64,000 nucleotides of DNA from Massilia frigida (GCF_011682175.1 NZ_WHJG01000027.1:44504-108503), one strand, 5' to 3'. Numbered from the stretch's first letter, positions 1 to 12,514 are shown. Made by a program: numbers and translations. Notes: generated by a model not told the origin, from the letters alone.

Positions 1-770
1 GCAACGCCCAGCCGCCATTGACCTTGCGCGTGAACGTGCGCAAGACCACGGTCGCGGCATACATACAATTGCTGGCCGACGCAGGCATGGCCGCCGCGCA
101 AATCGGGCCGTCCGCCGTGCGCCTCGACAAGGCGCTCGGCGTGGCCCTGATCCCCGGTTTCGACCAGGGCCTGGCCTCGGTGCAGGACGCCGGCGCGCAG
201 CTGGCCGCGCCGCTGCTCGATGTGCAGGACGGCATGCGCGTGCTGGACGCCTGCGCCGCGCCCGGCGGCAAGACGTGCCACCTGCTGGAACTGGCGCAGC
301 TGGACCTGACCGCGCTCGATTCGGACCCCAAACGCCTTGAGCGCGTGGGCGAAAATCTGGAACGCTTAGGCTTGAGCGCGACGCTCAAAGCCTTCGAGGC
401 GCAGACCAACGTGTGGTGGGACGGCCAGCAGTACGACCGCATCCTGGCCGATGTGCCGTGCACGGCGTCGGGCATCGTGCGGCGCCACCCGGACATCCGC
501 TGGCTGCGGCGCAAGGGCGATGCACTCCAACTTGCAACACTTTCGGCCAAAATTCTCGACAACCTTTGGCAGATGCTGCGCCCGAATGGTAAATTGCTGT
601 TCGTGACATGTTCGCTCTGGCCCCAGGAATCGGAGGCGCAGGCCGCCGCATTCGAGGTGCGCCACAATGCGACCCGCCTCGCCGCGCCGGGACAGTTGCT
701 TCCGACCGGTACCGCCGTGCAGGATCATGACGGATTGTTCTACGCCCTGTTTCAAAAAAACGCGACGTAA
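1..770 (+). CDS. rsmB: 16S rRNA (cytosine-967-C5)-methyltransferase RsmB, C-terminal part
   Basis: This is the SAM-dependent methyltransferase that makes m5C967 in 16S rRNA. The gene is open from the left window edge (frame beginning at base 3), so the N-terminal NusB-like RNA-binding part is missing. Visible motifs are the SAM-binding loop DACAAPGGKT, an acidic DSDPKR strand end, the PC motif DVPCTASGIVRRHPD and the catalytic cysteine in VTCSLWPQE. All are typical of the RsmB/Nop2 family. The next gene (DUF4390) starts 43 bases after its stop codon, and the order rsmB, DUF4390, ntrY, ntrX is usual in betaproteobacteria. Identity is secure; only the start is unseen. Confidence 0.95.
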   Translation, partial: NAQPPLTLRVNVRKTTVAAYIQLLADAGMAAAQIGPSAVRLDKALGVALIPGFDQGLASVQDAGAQLAAPLLDVQDGMRVLDACAAPGGKTCHLLELAQLDLTALDSDPKRLERVGENLERLGLSATLKAFEAQTNVWWDGQQYDRILADVPCTASGIVRRHPDIRWLRRKGDALQLATLSAKILDNLWQMLRPNGKLLFVTCSLWPQESEAQAAAFEVRHNATRLAAPGQLLPTGTAVQDHDGLFYALFQKNAT

Positions 771-813
771 GGGGTCCTTCGACTATGCGAACCTTTAAGA
801 TTCTGGCCCCCCT

Positions 814-1389
814 GTGACACAACGATTTTTCCGCCTTCTTGCCTGCCAGCTGCTGCTGATGTTCGCGTCCGCGTGCGCGTGCGTGCCGGCGTGGGCGGCG
901 GACGTGGTCGACATCACGCATGCGCATATCGAGGCAAGCGACGAGGGCTACCGCCTGGCGGCCAGCTATGCCTTCGAGTTGAACGAGGGGCTGGAAGACG
1001 CCATCAAGCATGGCGTGCAACTGTACTTCACCACCGAAATCGAACTGACCCGCCCGCGCTGGTACTGGTATGACGACAAGGCGGTGTCGGCGCGCCAGAC
1101 CATCCGCATCTGGTACAACGTGCTCACGCGCCAGTACCATGTGTCGGCCCTGGGCAGCATGGCGCAGAGTTTTCTCACCCTGGAAGATGCGATGGTGCTG
1201 ATCCGCCGCCCCAGCCGCTGGGTGATCGCGCCGAAGGGGGCGCTCAAGCGCGGCGAGACCTACAACGCCACCGTGCGCATGTTCATGGACCGCGAACTGC
1301 TGCCCAAGCCGATGCAGGTCAATGCGCTGAATAATTCCGACTGGCGCCTCGCTTCCAAGAACAAGACCTTCCCCTACACGGCGGAATAA
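814..1389 (+). CDS. DUF4390 domain protein, exported
   Basis: A 191-residue protein starting at GTG. It has a hydrophobic signal-like segment at about residues 5-28 ending near AWA, which suggests export to the periplasm. The remainder is a compact beta-rich domain with WYWYDDKAVSARQ and IWYNVLTRQYHVS patches, characteristic of DUF4390. No enzymatic function is known. It sits between rsmB and the NtrY-like kinase gene, which begins 3 bases after its stop, so the two are almost certainly co-transcribed. A link to envelope or nitrogen sensing is only inferred from that position. Confidence 0.85.
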   Translation: MTQRFFRLLACQLLLMFASACACVPAWAADVVDITHAHIEASDEGYRLAASYAFELNEGLEDAIKHGVQLYFTTEIELTRPRWYWYDDKAVSARQTIRIWYNVLTRQYHVSALGSMAQSFLTLEDAMVLIRRPSRWVIAPKGALKRGETYNATVRMFMDRELLPKPMQVNALNNSDWRLASKNKTFPYTAE

Positions 1390-1392
1390 GCG

Positions 1393-3678
1393 GTGAATCA
1401 AGCCTTGCGCTATGCAGTGATGGTCGGCGCCGCCGTCGTCAGCATCCTGCTGTTCCTGCTCGCCTCGGCGTCCGACAATTCCGGCTTCTTCGACCGGTAC
1501 TACACCTGGCTGCTCGGCCTGAACGCGGCGGTGGCCGGGGCGCTGCTGATATTCGTGGTGGTGGCGCTGGCGCGCCTGTATTCGCGCTACAAGAGCGGCA
1601 AGTTCGGCTCGCGCCTGATGGCGCGCCTGGTGATCCTGTTCGCCGGCATCGGCATCCTGCCCGGCCTGGTCATCTTCCTGGTGTCGGTGCAGTTCGTGTC
1701 CAATTCGATCGAGTCCTGGTTCAACGTGAAGATCGAGGCGGCGCTGGAGTCGGGCGTGAGCCTGGGCGTGGCCGCGCTCGACCAGGCGCGCAGTGAACTG
1801 GGGGCCATCGGCGAGATCAGCGCGGCCACCATCGCCGGCCAGGATGTGGTGGCTTCGCACGATATCCTCACGCGCCTGGTTCAGGAGCAGGAGGGCATGC
1901 TCAGCGCCGTCATCGTGGGCCAGGATGGCCGCATGGTCACCAGCGCGGCCGAAGGGCGGCGCGACCTGAAAGCCGACTTGCCGACGCCGGCCATGCTGCT
2001 GCAGGCGGTGATGCCGGGCGGGTATTCGGTGGCCGAGGGCGGGGTCGAGCGCGACTTCAAGGATGTCAATGGCATCCACGGCGGCAGTGCCAATGCGCTC
2101 GACGGCGCCACCAGCCTGCGCCTGCGCGTGGTGCTGGCCATTCCCGAGCCGCCGGGCGCCGCGCCGCGCTTTTTGCAGCTGATGCAGGCGGTGCCGGTCA
2201 AGCTGGCGCTCAACGCCGAGGTGCTGCGCAACGCCTACAGCGAGTACCAGGAGCGCTTCGTGGCGCGCACCGGCTTGCGCAAGATGTATATCGAGACGCT
2301 CACGTTGACGCTGCTGCTGGCGATCTTCGGGGCGATCGCCAGTGCGTTTGTGATCGCCGGCAAACTGGCGCAGCCGCTGCTGGTGCTGGCCGAGGGCACG
2401 CGCGCGGTGGCCGAGGGCGACCTGTCGCCGCGCCCGATCGTGGCCACCTCCGACGAACTGGGCACGCTGACGCAATCGTTCAACACCATGACCGGCCAGC
2501 TGTTCGAGGCGCGCAGCGCGGTCGAGCGCAACCGCGCCGCCCTGCAAAGCGCCAAGGCGCACCTGGAGTCGGTGCTGGACAATATGTCGGCCGGGGTGAT
2601 CGTGCTCGACGCCGACTCGCACGTGGTCAGTTCCAACGAGGCGGTCGAGCGCATCCTGCAGCACGACGTGGCCGGCCACATGGGCACGGCGCTGGCCGCC
2701 ATCGACGGGCTGGAAGCGTTCGGGGCCGCCATCGCCAAGGCGTTTTCGACCCAGAGCGCGCAGAGCGCGGCCGGCTCGCCGCGAAAGCAGACCCACTGGC
2801 AGCAGCAGATCGAAATCCCGCGCCGGCTCGGCACCAGCGACGACCATGACATCACCCTGCTGGCGCGCGGCTCGCGCCTGCCGGTGGGCGCCGGCAGCGG
2901 CTACATCGTGGTATTCGATGATATTTCGGATGTGATTTCGGCGCAGCGCTCGATGGCCTGGGGCGAGGTGGCGCGGCGCCTGGCGCACGAGATCAAAAAC
3001 CCGCTCACGCCGATCCAGCTGTCGGCCGAGCGCATGCAGATGAAGCTCGAATCGCGCCTGCAAGGCACAGACCGCGACCTGCTCAACAAGGGCACGGCGA
3101 CCATCGTCAACCAGGTCGATGCCATGAAGCGCATGGTCGATGACTTCCGCGACTATGCCAAGGCGCCGCCGGCGGTGCTCGACAAGCTCGACCTGAATGC
3201 CCTGGTCGGCGAAATCCTGCATATGTACCTATCCGGCGACGAAAGCGATATTATTCATGCTGAGCTTGCCGCCGGCCTGCCATCGGTGATGGGCGATGCG
3301 ACGCAATTGCGCCAGGTGATCCACAATCTGCTGCAAAATGCCCAGGACGCGATGAGCGAGCGCGCTCCCGACACGGCGCCGGCGCGCATCGATATCACGA
3401 CCGAGGCGATTCATTACCAGGGCGCGAACGGGGCCGGCACCGCGGTACGGCTGGCGATTGTCGATAACGGGCCGGGATTCGCTCCTAAAATCCTGTCGCG
3501 CGCATTCGAGCCGTATGTCACGTCGAAGGTGCGCGGGACCGGGCTGGGACTGCCGATGGTGAAGAAAATCGTCGATGAACACGGCGGCAAGATCGAGATA
3601 CAGAACCGCAGTGACGGAACTGGCGCGTCGGTGTTGATTTTACTGTTAAAGTTAGCACCGGCCAGCGTTGTGGCGTAA
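1393..3678 (+). CDS. NtrY-like membrane sensor histidine kinase
   Basis: A 761-residue inner-membrane kinase of the NtrY class. Three hydrophobic segments lie near the N-terminus (about residues 7-25, 40-60, 78-100) and another at about 303-325. A periplasmic region lies between the third and fourth. Then come HAMP (about 326-380), a PAS-like segment (about 390-510), the dimerization helix with the phospho-acceptor His532 in RLAHEIKNPLTP, and the ATPase domain with N-box NLLQNAQDAM, DNGPGF and GTGLGLPMV. The start is GTG, 3 bases after the DUF4390 stop. The partner is the response regulator that follows after 83 bases. The sensed signal is not evident from sequence; a role in nitrogen or redox control is known for family members only. 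Confidence 0.9.
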   Translation: MNQALRYAVMVGAAVVSILLFLLASASDNSGFFDRYYTWLLGLNAAVAGALLIFVVVALARLYSRYKSGKFGSRLMARLVILFAGIGILPGLVIFLVSVQFVSNSIESWFNVKIEAALESGVSLGVAALDQARSELGAIGEISAATIAGQDVVASHDILTRLVQEQEGMLSAVIVGQDGRMVTSAAEGRRDLKADLPTPAMLLQAVMPGGYSVAEGGVERDFKDVNGIHGGSANALDGATSLRLRVVLAIPEPPGAAPRFLQLMQAVPVKLALNAEVLRNAYSEYQERFVARTGLRKMYIETLTLTLLLAIFGAIASAFVIAGKLAQPLLVLAEGTRAVAEGDLSPRPIVATSDELGTLTQSFNTMTGQLFEARSAVERNRAALQSAKAHLESVLDNMSAGVIVLDADSHVVSSNEAVERILQHDVAGHMGTALAAIDGLEAFGAAIAKAFSTQSAQSAAGSPRKQTHWQQQIEIPRRLGTSDDHDITLLARGSRLPVGAGSGYIVVFDDISDVISAQRSMAWGEVARRLAHEIKNPLTPIQLSAERMQMKLESRLQGTDRDLLNKGTATIVNQVDAMKRMVDDFRDYAKAPPAVLDKLDLNALVGEILHMYLSGDESDIIHAELAAGLPSVMGDATQLRQVIHNLLQNAQDAMSERAPDTAPARIDITTEAIHYQGANGAGTAVRLAIVDNGPGFAPKILSRAFEPYVTSKVRGTGLGLPMVKKIVDEHGGKIEIQNRSDGTGASVLILLLKLAPASVVA

Positions 3679-3761
3679 GCGTTGAACTAAGAATAAAATC
3701 GCGGCTGTGAGCGGTATGCGCTGCATGCCATTGGAGCGGGCAAAAAGAGGAAGGCAAACAC

Positions 3762-4481
3762 ATGGCAAACATTCTCGTAGTTGATGATGAAATGGGCATC
3801 CGCGAGTTACTCTCGGAAATCTTGGGCGACGAAGGCCATGCAATCACGCTCGCTGAAAACGCGCAGCAGGCCCGTGACGCGCGCGCGGCGGGGGCACCGG
3901 ATCTGGTACTGCTGGATATCTGGATGCCCGATACCGATGGCGTCACCCTGCTCAAGGAGTGGCAGCGCGACGGCTTGCTGACCATGCCGGTCATCATGAT
4001 GTCGGGGCACGCGACCATCGATACGGCGGTCGAGGCGACCCGGATCGGGGCGCTCAACTTCCTCGAAAAGCCGATTGCGCTGCAAAAGCTGCTCAAGGCG
4101 GTGCAGCAGGGCCTCACGCGGGCCCAGGAAGTGGTGCGCGCGCCGGTGATCGCGCCGCGCCCGATGCTGGCCCCCCAGCCCGAGGAAAGCCCGATGACGG
4201 CCTCGGCCATGTTTTCGGCGCAAACCCCGCAATCGGCCATCGCGCCGCGCATGGGCGGTTTGCCGAACGGGGAAGGGCATGGCTTCAACCTGAGTTTCGA
4301 CTTGCCGCTGCGCGAGGCGCGCGATGCCTTCGAACGCATGTATTTCGAGCATCATCTGGGGCGCGAGGGCGGCAGCATGACCCGCGTGGCTGAAAAAACC
4401 GGTCTCGAACGCACCCACCTGTACCGCAAGCTCAAGCAACTCGGCGTCGAGCCGGGCAAGCTGGCTAAAAAGAACGGATGA
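3762..4481 (+). CDS. NtrX-like response regulator without AAA+ domain (receiver plus Fis-type HTH)
   Basis: A 239-residue regulator. The receiver covers residues 1 to about 120, with acidic pocket Asp8/Asp9, phospho-acceptor Asp52 in LLDIWMPD and the conserved Lys in LNFLEKPI. After a proline-rich linker (about 125-185) comes a Fis-family helix-turn-helix (about 188-232, MTRVAEKTGLERTHLYRKL). Full NtrX/NtrC proteins are about 450 residues because they carry a sigma-54-activating AAA+ domain; this one has no Walker motifs and so should not activate sigma-54 by the usual route. A clear ribosome site (AGGAAGG) precedes the ATG. The stop overlaps the next start (ATGA). Confidence 0.88.
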   Translation: MANILVVDDEMGIRELLSEILGDEGHAITLAENAQQARDARAAGAPDLVLLDIWMPDTDGVTLLKEWQRDGLLTMPVIMMSGHATIDTAVEATRIGALNFLEKPIALQKLLKAVQQGLTRAQEVVRAPVIAPRPMLAPQPEESPMTASAMFSAQTPQSAIAPRMGGLPNGEGHGFNLSFDLPLREARDAFERMYFEHHLGREGGSMTRVAEKTGLERTHLYRKLKQLGVEPGKLAKKNG

Positions 4482-4858
4482 CCGCAGCGCCTGCGCGCAG
4501 GGCTGCCCTGACCCTGGTCACGGGCGGCTCGGCGCCGCAGCGCGAGGCCGCCATCGCGGCGCGCCTTGCGTCATCGCCGGCTGCCGGCCTGTGCGCCGTG
4601 CTGCTCGAAGGGTTGGCGTCCGGCCAGACCCTGCTATCCCCCTCCCACGCGCTGCAAGTGCAGCGGATCGCGCCCGGCTGCCTGTGCTGCACCGGTAATC
4701 TCGTTTTGCGTGTAACATTAAATCGGATCCTGCGTCTGCGACCCGAGCGACTGTTCATCGGGCTGGCCGCCACGGACCACCTTGATCAGTTGCGATCGTG
4801 GCTGCAAGACCCGCCATACGATCAGCTGTTGGAACTGACAGCGGACCTGCACACTTGA
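4478..4858 (+). CDS. Small CobW/G3E-like protein with degenerate P-loop
   Basis: A 126-residue protein whose ATG overlaps the stop of the NtrX-like gene, so it is translationally coupled to it. It resembles the N-terminal part of CobW-type G3E P-loop metal chaperones: an LVTGG strand-loop, then APGCLCCTGN, matching the metal-binding CxCC motif, and a hydrophobic strand RLFIGLAATDH. The expected GxxxxGKT loop reads GGSAPQRE, so the lysine and threonine that bind nucleotide are missing, and the C-terminal CobW domain is absent. GTP hydrolysis is therefore unlikely. A metal-binding or regulatory role is speculative. Confidence 0.7.
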   Translation: MTAAPARRAALTLVTGGSAPQREAAIAARLASSPAAGLCAVLLEGLASGQTLLSPSHALQVQRIAPGCLCCTGNLVLRVTLNRILRLRPERLFIGLAATDHLDQLRSWLQDPPYDQLLELTADLHT

Positions 4859-4927
4859 AATCGGTCCGCATAGCCCCACCTGCCCTGATGAGCACAGTGG
4901 AACGTCTGATCGAGTGAAGGAGCAAAC

Positions 4928-5185
4928 ATGAACATGATCTACAACAGTGAACAGTACAGCGTGGTCGAGTTCGGCGTCGATCACAATCTCGAAGCCTTGC
5001 GCTTCGGCGGATATGAAATCGTCGACAAATCCGGTCGCCGTGAAGCATTTATCGGCGGCAAACTTGCGCAATCATTCAGGCGCGACGTCAACAACCTGAT
5101 CGCCAGCGAACCCACCATGGAAGAAATCGATGATTTCCTCGGTTCGTATGACTCGCTGATGAGCCAACCGGTGTTGTTGCACTAA
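4928..5185 (+). CDS. DUF3567 family protein
   Basis: An 85-residue acidic protein that closely fits the short DUF3567 family found in betaproteobacteria. It begins MNMIYNSEQYSVVEFG and carries the patch GGYEIVDKSGRREAFIGG. No membrane segment or signal peptide is visible, so it is probably cytosolic. A strong ribosome site (AAGGAG) stands 7 bases before the ATG. No function has been established for the family. It lies 69 bases after the CobW-like gene in the same direction and could be the last gene of that transcript. Confidence 0.85.
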   Translation: MNMIYNSEQYSVVEFGVDHNLEALRFGGYEIVDKSGRREAFIGGKLAQSFRRDVNNLIASEPTMEEIDDFLGSYDSLMSQPVLLH

Positions 5186-5652
5186 TATTGGGCTGGTGCT
5201 GGGACAGTCGCTGGCGGTCTCGCTAGCGCAGCGCTGTTACCGGCAAAAGCCCGTTCCCGCGCGGGGCAGGCTGTCTGGCGCGGGAATGCCAGGAAGAGGC
5301 CATGCGACGGCGTAGCGCCTCGTTCCCACTCCTTCGCGCCACCTTGATACGCGCCGATCCCGCCACCGGCCGAGCCAAAGGCTTCAGTCAGGCGTCCCTC
5401 CCGCTACGGCCCGAGCCAACCGGGTTCAGTCAGGCATCCCTCCCGCCACGGCCCGAGTCAACCGGGTTCAGTCAGGCATCCCTCCCGCCAGCGGCCAAGC
5501 CAAAGGGTTGAGCCAGGCGCCCGCAACAATCGCGCCGTGTAAAACGCATCCCGGCCTGGACCGGAACGCAAGGCGGATTGCCGCTTGCCGCGCAGCCACC
5601 GCAGGCGCTTGCCAGGTCTCAGGCTTGCACCCGAACATGGTATTCTGGCGTC
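5186..5652. other. Gene-free gap with GC-rich repeats
   Basis: 467 bases without a credible gene. The left part has GC-rich stretches with CCCGCGC and GCGCGGG strings that can pair. The right part is dominated by a 42-base tandem repeat, listed separately. A 69-codon open frame at 5302-5511 exists only because the repeat length is a multiple of three. Confidence 0.7.
5361..5530. repeat. 42-base tandem repeat, about three to four copies
   Basis: The core TTCAGTCAGG occurs at 5383, 5425 and 5467, a strict 42-base period, with degenerate part-copies on both sides. Each unit also carries CATCCCTCCCGCCACGGCC or a close variant. The array lies about 120 bases upstream of the glutamine amidotransferase gene. 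No function is evident. Confidence 0.85.
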
Positions 5653-6426
5653 ATGTGCCAACTCCTTGGAATGAACTGCAATGTCCCTACCGACATTGTT
5701 TTTAGCTTTACCGGCTTCGCCATGCGCGGCGGCCGCACCGATACCCACCACGATGGCTGGGGCATCGCCTTTTTCGAGGGCGCCGGCGTGCGCCATTTCG
5801 TCGATCACCTGGCTGCCGTCGAGTCGCCTGTCGCCGAACTGATCAAGCGCTATCCCATCAAGTCGAAAAACGTCATTGCCCATATTCGCAAGGCAACCCA
5901 AGGCCACGTGGCGCTGGAAAACTGCCATCCCTTCGTGCGCGAGCTGTGGGGCCGCTACTGGGTGTTTGCACATAACGGCGACCTCAAGGAGTTTGCGCCG
6001 ACCCTGAACGGGCCGTATCGCCCGGTCGGCAGCACCGACAGCGAAAAAGCCTTCTGTTTCCTGCTGCAGGAATTGCGCAAGCGCTTCGGCGACACGCCGC
6101 CCGCAATGCCCTTGCTGCGCGCGGCGCTCAAGGAACTGGTGGCCGCCGTTGCCGTGCATGGGACCTTTAATCTGATGCTGTCGGACGGCTCGGCCCTGTT
6201 CGTCCATTGCTCGACCAAGCTGCATTATGTGGTGCGCCAGCATCCCTTTGTCACGGCCAGCCTGTCCGACGAAGATGTCAGCGTTGATTTTTCTCAAGTC
6301 ACCACACCGCAAGACCGGGTAGCCATTATCGTCACCGAACCGTTGACGACCAACGAACAGTGGACCGCCTTCGCGCCCGGCGAATTCAACGTGTTCGTGG
6401 ACGGGATGTCAATACAAGAGCGCTAA
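5653..6426 (+). CDS. Class II glutamine amidotransferase (YafJ-like)
   Basis: A 257-residue N-terminal-nucleophile amidotransferase. The start was placed at ATG 5653 because it puts the catalytic cysteine at position 2 (MCQLLGMNC), as required in this family once the methionine is removed. Supporting motifs are HHDGWGIAFF, HIRKATQGHVALENCHPF (glutamine-binding region) and the oxyanion-hole segment FAHNGDLKEF. There is no synthase domain, so it is a stand-alone glutaminase-type protein like YafJ; its acceptor substrate is unknown. It stands alone between the repeat gap and an EAL-HDOD gene. Confidence 0.9.
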   Translation: MCQLLGMNCNVPTDIVFSFTGFAMRGGRTDTHHDGWGIAFFEGAGVRHFVDHLAAVESPVAELIKRYPIKSKNVIAHIRKATQGHVALENCHPFVRELWGRYWVFAHNGDLKEFAPTLNGPYRPVGSTDSEKAFCFLLQELRKRFGDTPPAMPLLRAALKELVAAVAVHGTFNLMLSDGSALFVHCSTKLHYVVRQHPFVTASLSDEDVSVDFSQVTTPQDRVAIIVTEPLTTNEQWTAFAPGEFNVFVDGMSIQER

Positions 6427-6496
6427 GTATTTCCTCCACGCACTGGTATTAATTAGGTTACATTACCGGCTGTTATTATCCATATTTACAGGACAG

Positions 6497-7771
6497 ATGA
6501 GCCACGACTCCGACCTAATGGCGCAGCAGATGCCAGTGCGGGATTTCTATCTGGGGCGCCAGCCAATCCTCGACCGTCAGCAAGGGCTGTACGGTTACGA
6601 AATGCTTTTTCGCAACGCGCCGGGTGACGTGGCCGAGATCGACAGCGACGTCGCCGCCACCGCCACGGTGATTGCCCACACCGCCCAGCTGGGGCTGGAA
6701 AAAGTCATCGGTGATGCGCTCGGCTTCCTGAATGTGGACGCCGAAGTGCTGATGAGCGACATTTTCGTGTTCCTGCCGCGCGAACGGGTGGTGCTGGAAC
6801 TCGTCGAGAGCATGGTAGTCACCAAATCCGTGCTCGACCGCATTGCCGACCTGAGCGCGCATGGCTTCCACTTTGCGCTCGACGACGTACGCGTCGACGC
6901 CCCCGACGTGCAACTGCTGTTGCCGATGGTCGAATACGTCAAGCTCGACGTGCGCGCCATGCCGCTCGCCTCGCTGACGCAGCTTGCGCCACGCTTCAAG
7001 CGCCAGCACAAGAAGCTGATCGCGGAAAAGGTCGAAACCCGCGAGGAATTCGATGCCTGCCTCGGGCTGGGCTTCGACTATTTCCAGGGCTACTATTTCG
7101 CCCGGCCGGCGGTGATCAGCGGGCGCAAGCTGTCGCCGTCGCAGCTGACGGTGCTCGAACTGATGAGTCTGGTAACCTCGGATGCCGACAATATCGAGAT
7201 CGAACGTGCCGTCAAGCGCGATGTGACCCTGGCTTTCAACCTGCTGCGGCTGGTCAACACTCCGGCGATCGGCATGCGCCACCGCATCGATTCGATCAGC
7301 CAGGCGGTCACCATTCTCGGCCGCCGCCAGTTGCAGCGCTGGCTGCAAATCATGCTGTACGCCGAACCCACGCGCCGGGGCAGCAGCATGTCGCCGCTGC
7401 TGCTGCTGGCCACCACGCGCGGCCGCCTGCTCGAACTGCTGGCGCAACGCTTGCGCCCGGGCCAGCGCAACGTGGCCGAAATCGCCTTCACGGTCGGCAT
7501 CATGTCGCTGATGGATGCCCTGTTCGGGATGTCGATGACGGTCATCGTCGAGCAGATTCCCGTCATCGACGAGGTGGCGCACGCGCTGCTGCAGCGCACC
7601 GGCTTCTTCGGCGACCTGCTGCACCTTGCCGAGTGCATCGAGCGCATGGAAGAATGCGACGACCAGGTGCTGCCCGCATTGCGCGAACTGGCTATTTCCA
7701 GCGAAGAACTGATCGAGCTGGAAGTAGCCGCTTTCGAGTGGAGCGACAAGGTGGTGCGTTTCGCCATTTGA
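6497..7771 (+). CDS. EAL-HDOD signalling protein, probably catalytically inactive EAL
   Basis: A 424-residue cytosolic protein with a YuxH-like arrangement: an EAL-type domain (about residues 15-215) followed by an HDOD domain (about 215-410). Active phosphodiesterases carry an ExLxR motif and DDFGTG. Here the equivalent sites read YGYEMLFRN and ALDDVRVD, so several metal-binding residues are missing and c-di-GMP hydrolysis is unlikely. HDOD proteins usually act as regulatory or protein-interaction modules in signalling and motility. It has its own 70-base upstream gap and no co-directional partner. Confidence 0.88.
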   Translation: MSHDSDLMAQQMPVRDFYLGRQPILDRQQGLYGYEMLFRNAPGDVAEIDSDVAATATVIAHTAQLGLEKVIGDALGFLNVDAEVLMSDIFVFLPRERVVLELVESMVVTKSVLDRIADLSAHGFHFALDDVRVDAPDVQLLLPMVEYVKLDVRAMPLASLTQLAPRFKRQHKKLIAEKVETREEFDACLGLGFDYFQGYYFARPAVISGRKLSPSQLTVLELMSLVTSDADNIEIERAVKRDVTLAFNLLRLVNTPAIGMRHRIDSISQAVTILGRRQLQRWLQIMLYAEPTRRGSSMSPLLLLATTRGRLLELLAQRLRPGQRNVAEIAFTVGIMSLMDALFGMSMTVIVEQIPVIDEVAHALLQRTGFFGDLLHLAECIERMEECDDQVLPALRELAISSEELIELEVAAFEWSDKVVRFAI

Positions 7772-7808
7772 GTGCGGGCGGGGCCGCTGGCTCCGCCCGT
7801 GGCACGTG

Positions 7809-8177
7809 CTATGTGCCGCCCGCCCATTGCTTGTGCAGGTCCGGATCGCTGCGCAACTCCCACAAGGCCAGGACGATGACGGCGATGCCCACGATGAGGC
7901 TATTGTTCATCATGGGTCCGCGGTCGGCCACGGCCGGAATCCACGGTGAGACGGCTACCCACACACCCGCCAGCAGGTTGACGACGACGGCCCAGACGTA
8001 GGTTTTGACCAGGTCGAACGCGGCGAGCACGGCGATGACCGCGCCCGCGATCCAGGCATTCATGGCCTGCGGAGTGTTGGCTGGGTAGGCCAGCACCCAG
8101 GGTGAGACGAACAGCCAGAGTCCGAGCAGCAGGATCGCCTGATCCTGCCACCGCCTGGCGGGGCGTTGGATTTCCAT
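7809..8177 (-). CDS. SPW-repeat integral membrane protein
   Basis: A 122-residue membrane protein with four predicted helices and two copies of the SPW signature, WLFVSPWVL and WVAVSPWIP, one per helical hairpin. This pattern defines the SPW repeat family, whose function is unknown. The N-terminus (MEIQRPARRWQD) is positively charged and probably cytoplasmic. A good ribosome site (AGGAGG, minus strand) stands just before the start. It is convergent with the EAL-HDOD gene, 37 bases between stops. Confidence 0.88.
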   Translation of the reverse strand: MEIQRPARRWQDQAILLLGLWLFVSPWVLAYPANTPQAMNAWIAGAVIAVLAAFDLVKTYVWAVVVNLLAGVWVAVSPWIPAVADRGPMMNNSLIVGIAVIVLALWELRSDPDLHKQWAGGT

Positions 8178-8678
8178 ATTACCTCCTGAACGCGATGTCC
8201 GGCGCGGAAAAACATGACCAGGGAGATGCGCCGCTACTCCCGGGCGTACAGGGAGTTAGGCAGGAAATGCGGGGGAAAGTTCATTTGTGGGGAGGCCGGC
8301 GACAGCGTTGCCGTGGCCACTGCCCCCCGTCGTCTCTGGCATTGCCGGAACCGACTTCCCGCGCAGCCTCCGGTTTCTAAGAAACTCCTCCAATTCCGTG
8401 GAACCGGGCCAGTCCAGAGCTTCATACCGATAACTTACGCTCCGTCATTCCCGCGCAGGCGGGAATCCAAGTCCGACGCTCAGCCGACGGCTACGGAACA
8501 AAATTGGATTGCCGTGGGGCGTCTAGCCCTCCGCGGGAAGTCATTTCTGCCAGTGGCAGGAAGACGGAGGCCAATTCCTGGAGAGGCGGGAACGACGGTG
8601 ACTTGGGTTCCCGCCAAGTGCCGCCACGGCGTGGTAAGTCGTTTCTGGCAATGCCAGGAACGACAGAGGCGCTGCGTT
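8178..8678. repeat. Gap with several REP-like palindromes
   Basis: 501 bases between the SPW gene and the 3' end of metH with no credible gene. Hairpin-forming units are visible: ATTCCCGC/GCGGGAAT at 8447-8466, GGCGGGAAC/GTTCCCGCC at 8585-8615, TTTCTGCCAGTGGCAGGAA near 8529 and TTTCTGGCAATGCCAGGAA near 8641. The same motifs recur at 14.1, 37.1 and 40.5 kb, so this is a dispersed palindromic repeat family. The right-hand units may protect or end the metH transcript, though no U-tract follows. Confidence 0.75.
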
Positions 8679-12458
<3,780 letters not shown>

Positions 12459-12508
12459 GGTTGTGCTTTCGTTGGGCGGGTCAGGAGCCGGCCGGGACCG
12501 GGTCTAAA

Positions 12509-12514
12509 ATTATA
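12509..12514 (-). promoter_or_regulatory. Probable -10 box of metH
   Basis: A perfect TATAAT on the minus strand, placed so that transcription would begin about 45 bases before the metH start. No good -35 box is seen at 17-18 bases, so an activator (MetR-type in other proteobacteria) may be needed; that last point is inference. Confidence 0.5.

Noticed and set aside
385..3222. 945-codon open frame on the minus strand
   Set aside because: It is antisense to rsmB, DUF4390 and the NtrY-like kinase, is very rich in Arg, His and Gly, and shows no family sequence. High GC explains its length.
5302..5511. 69-codon frame with a repeated GFSQASLPPRP peptide
   Set aside because: The repeat length is a multiple of three, so the frame stays open by design. 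There is no ribosome site or family likeness.
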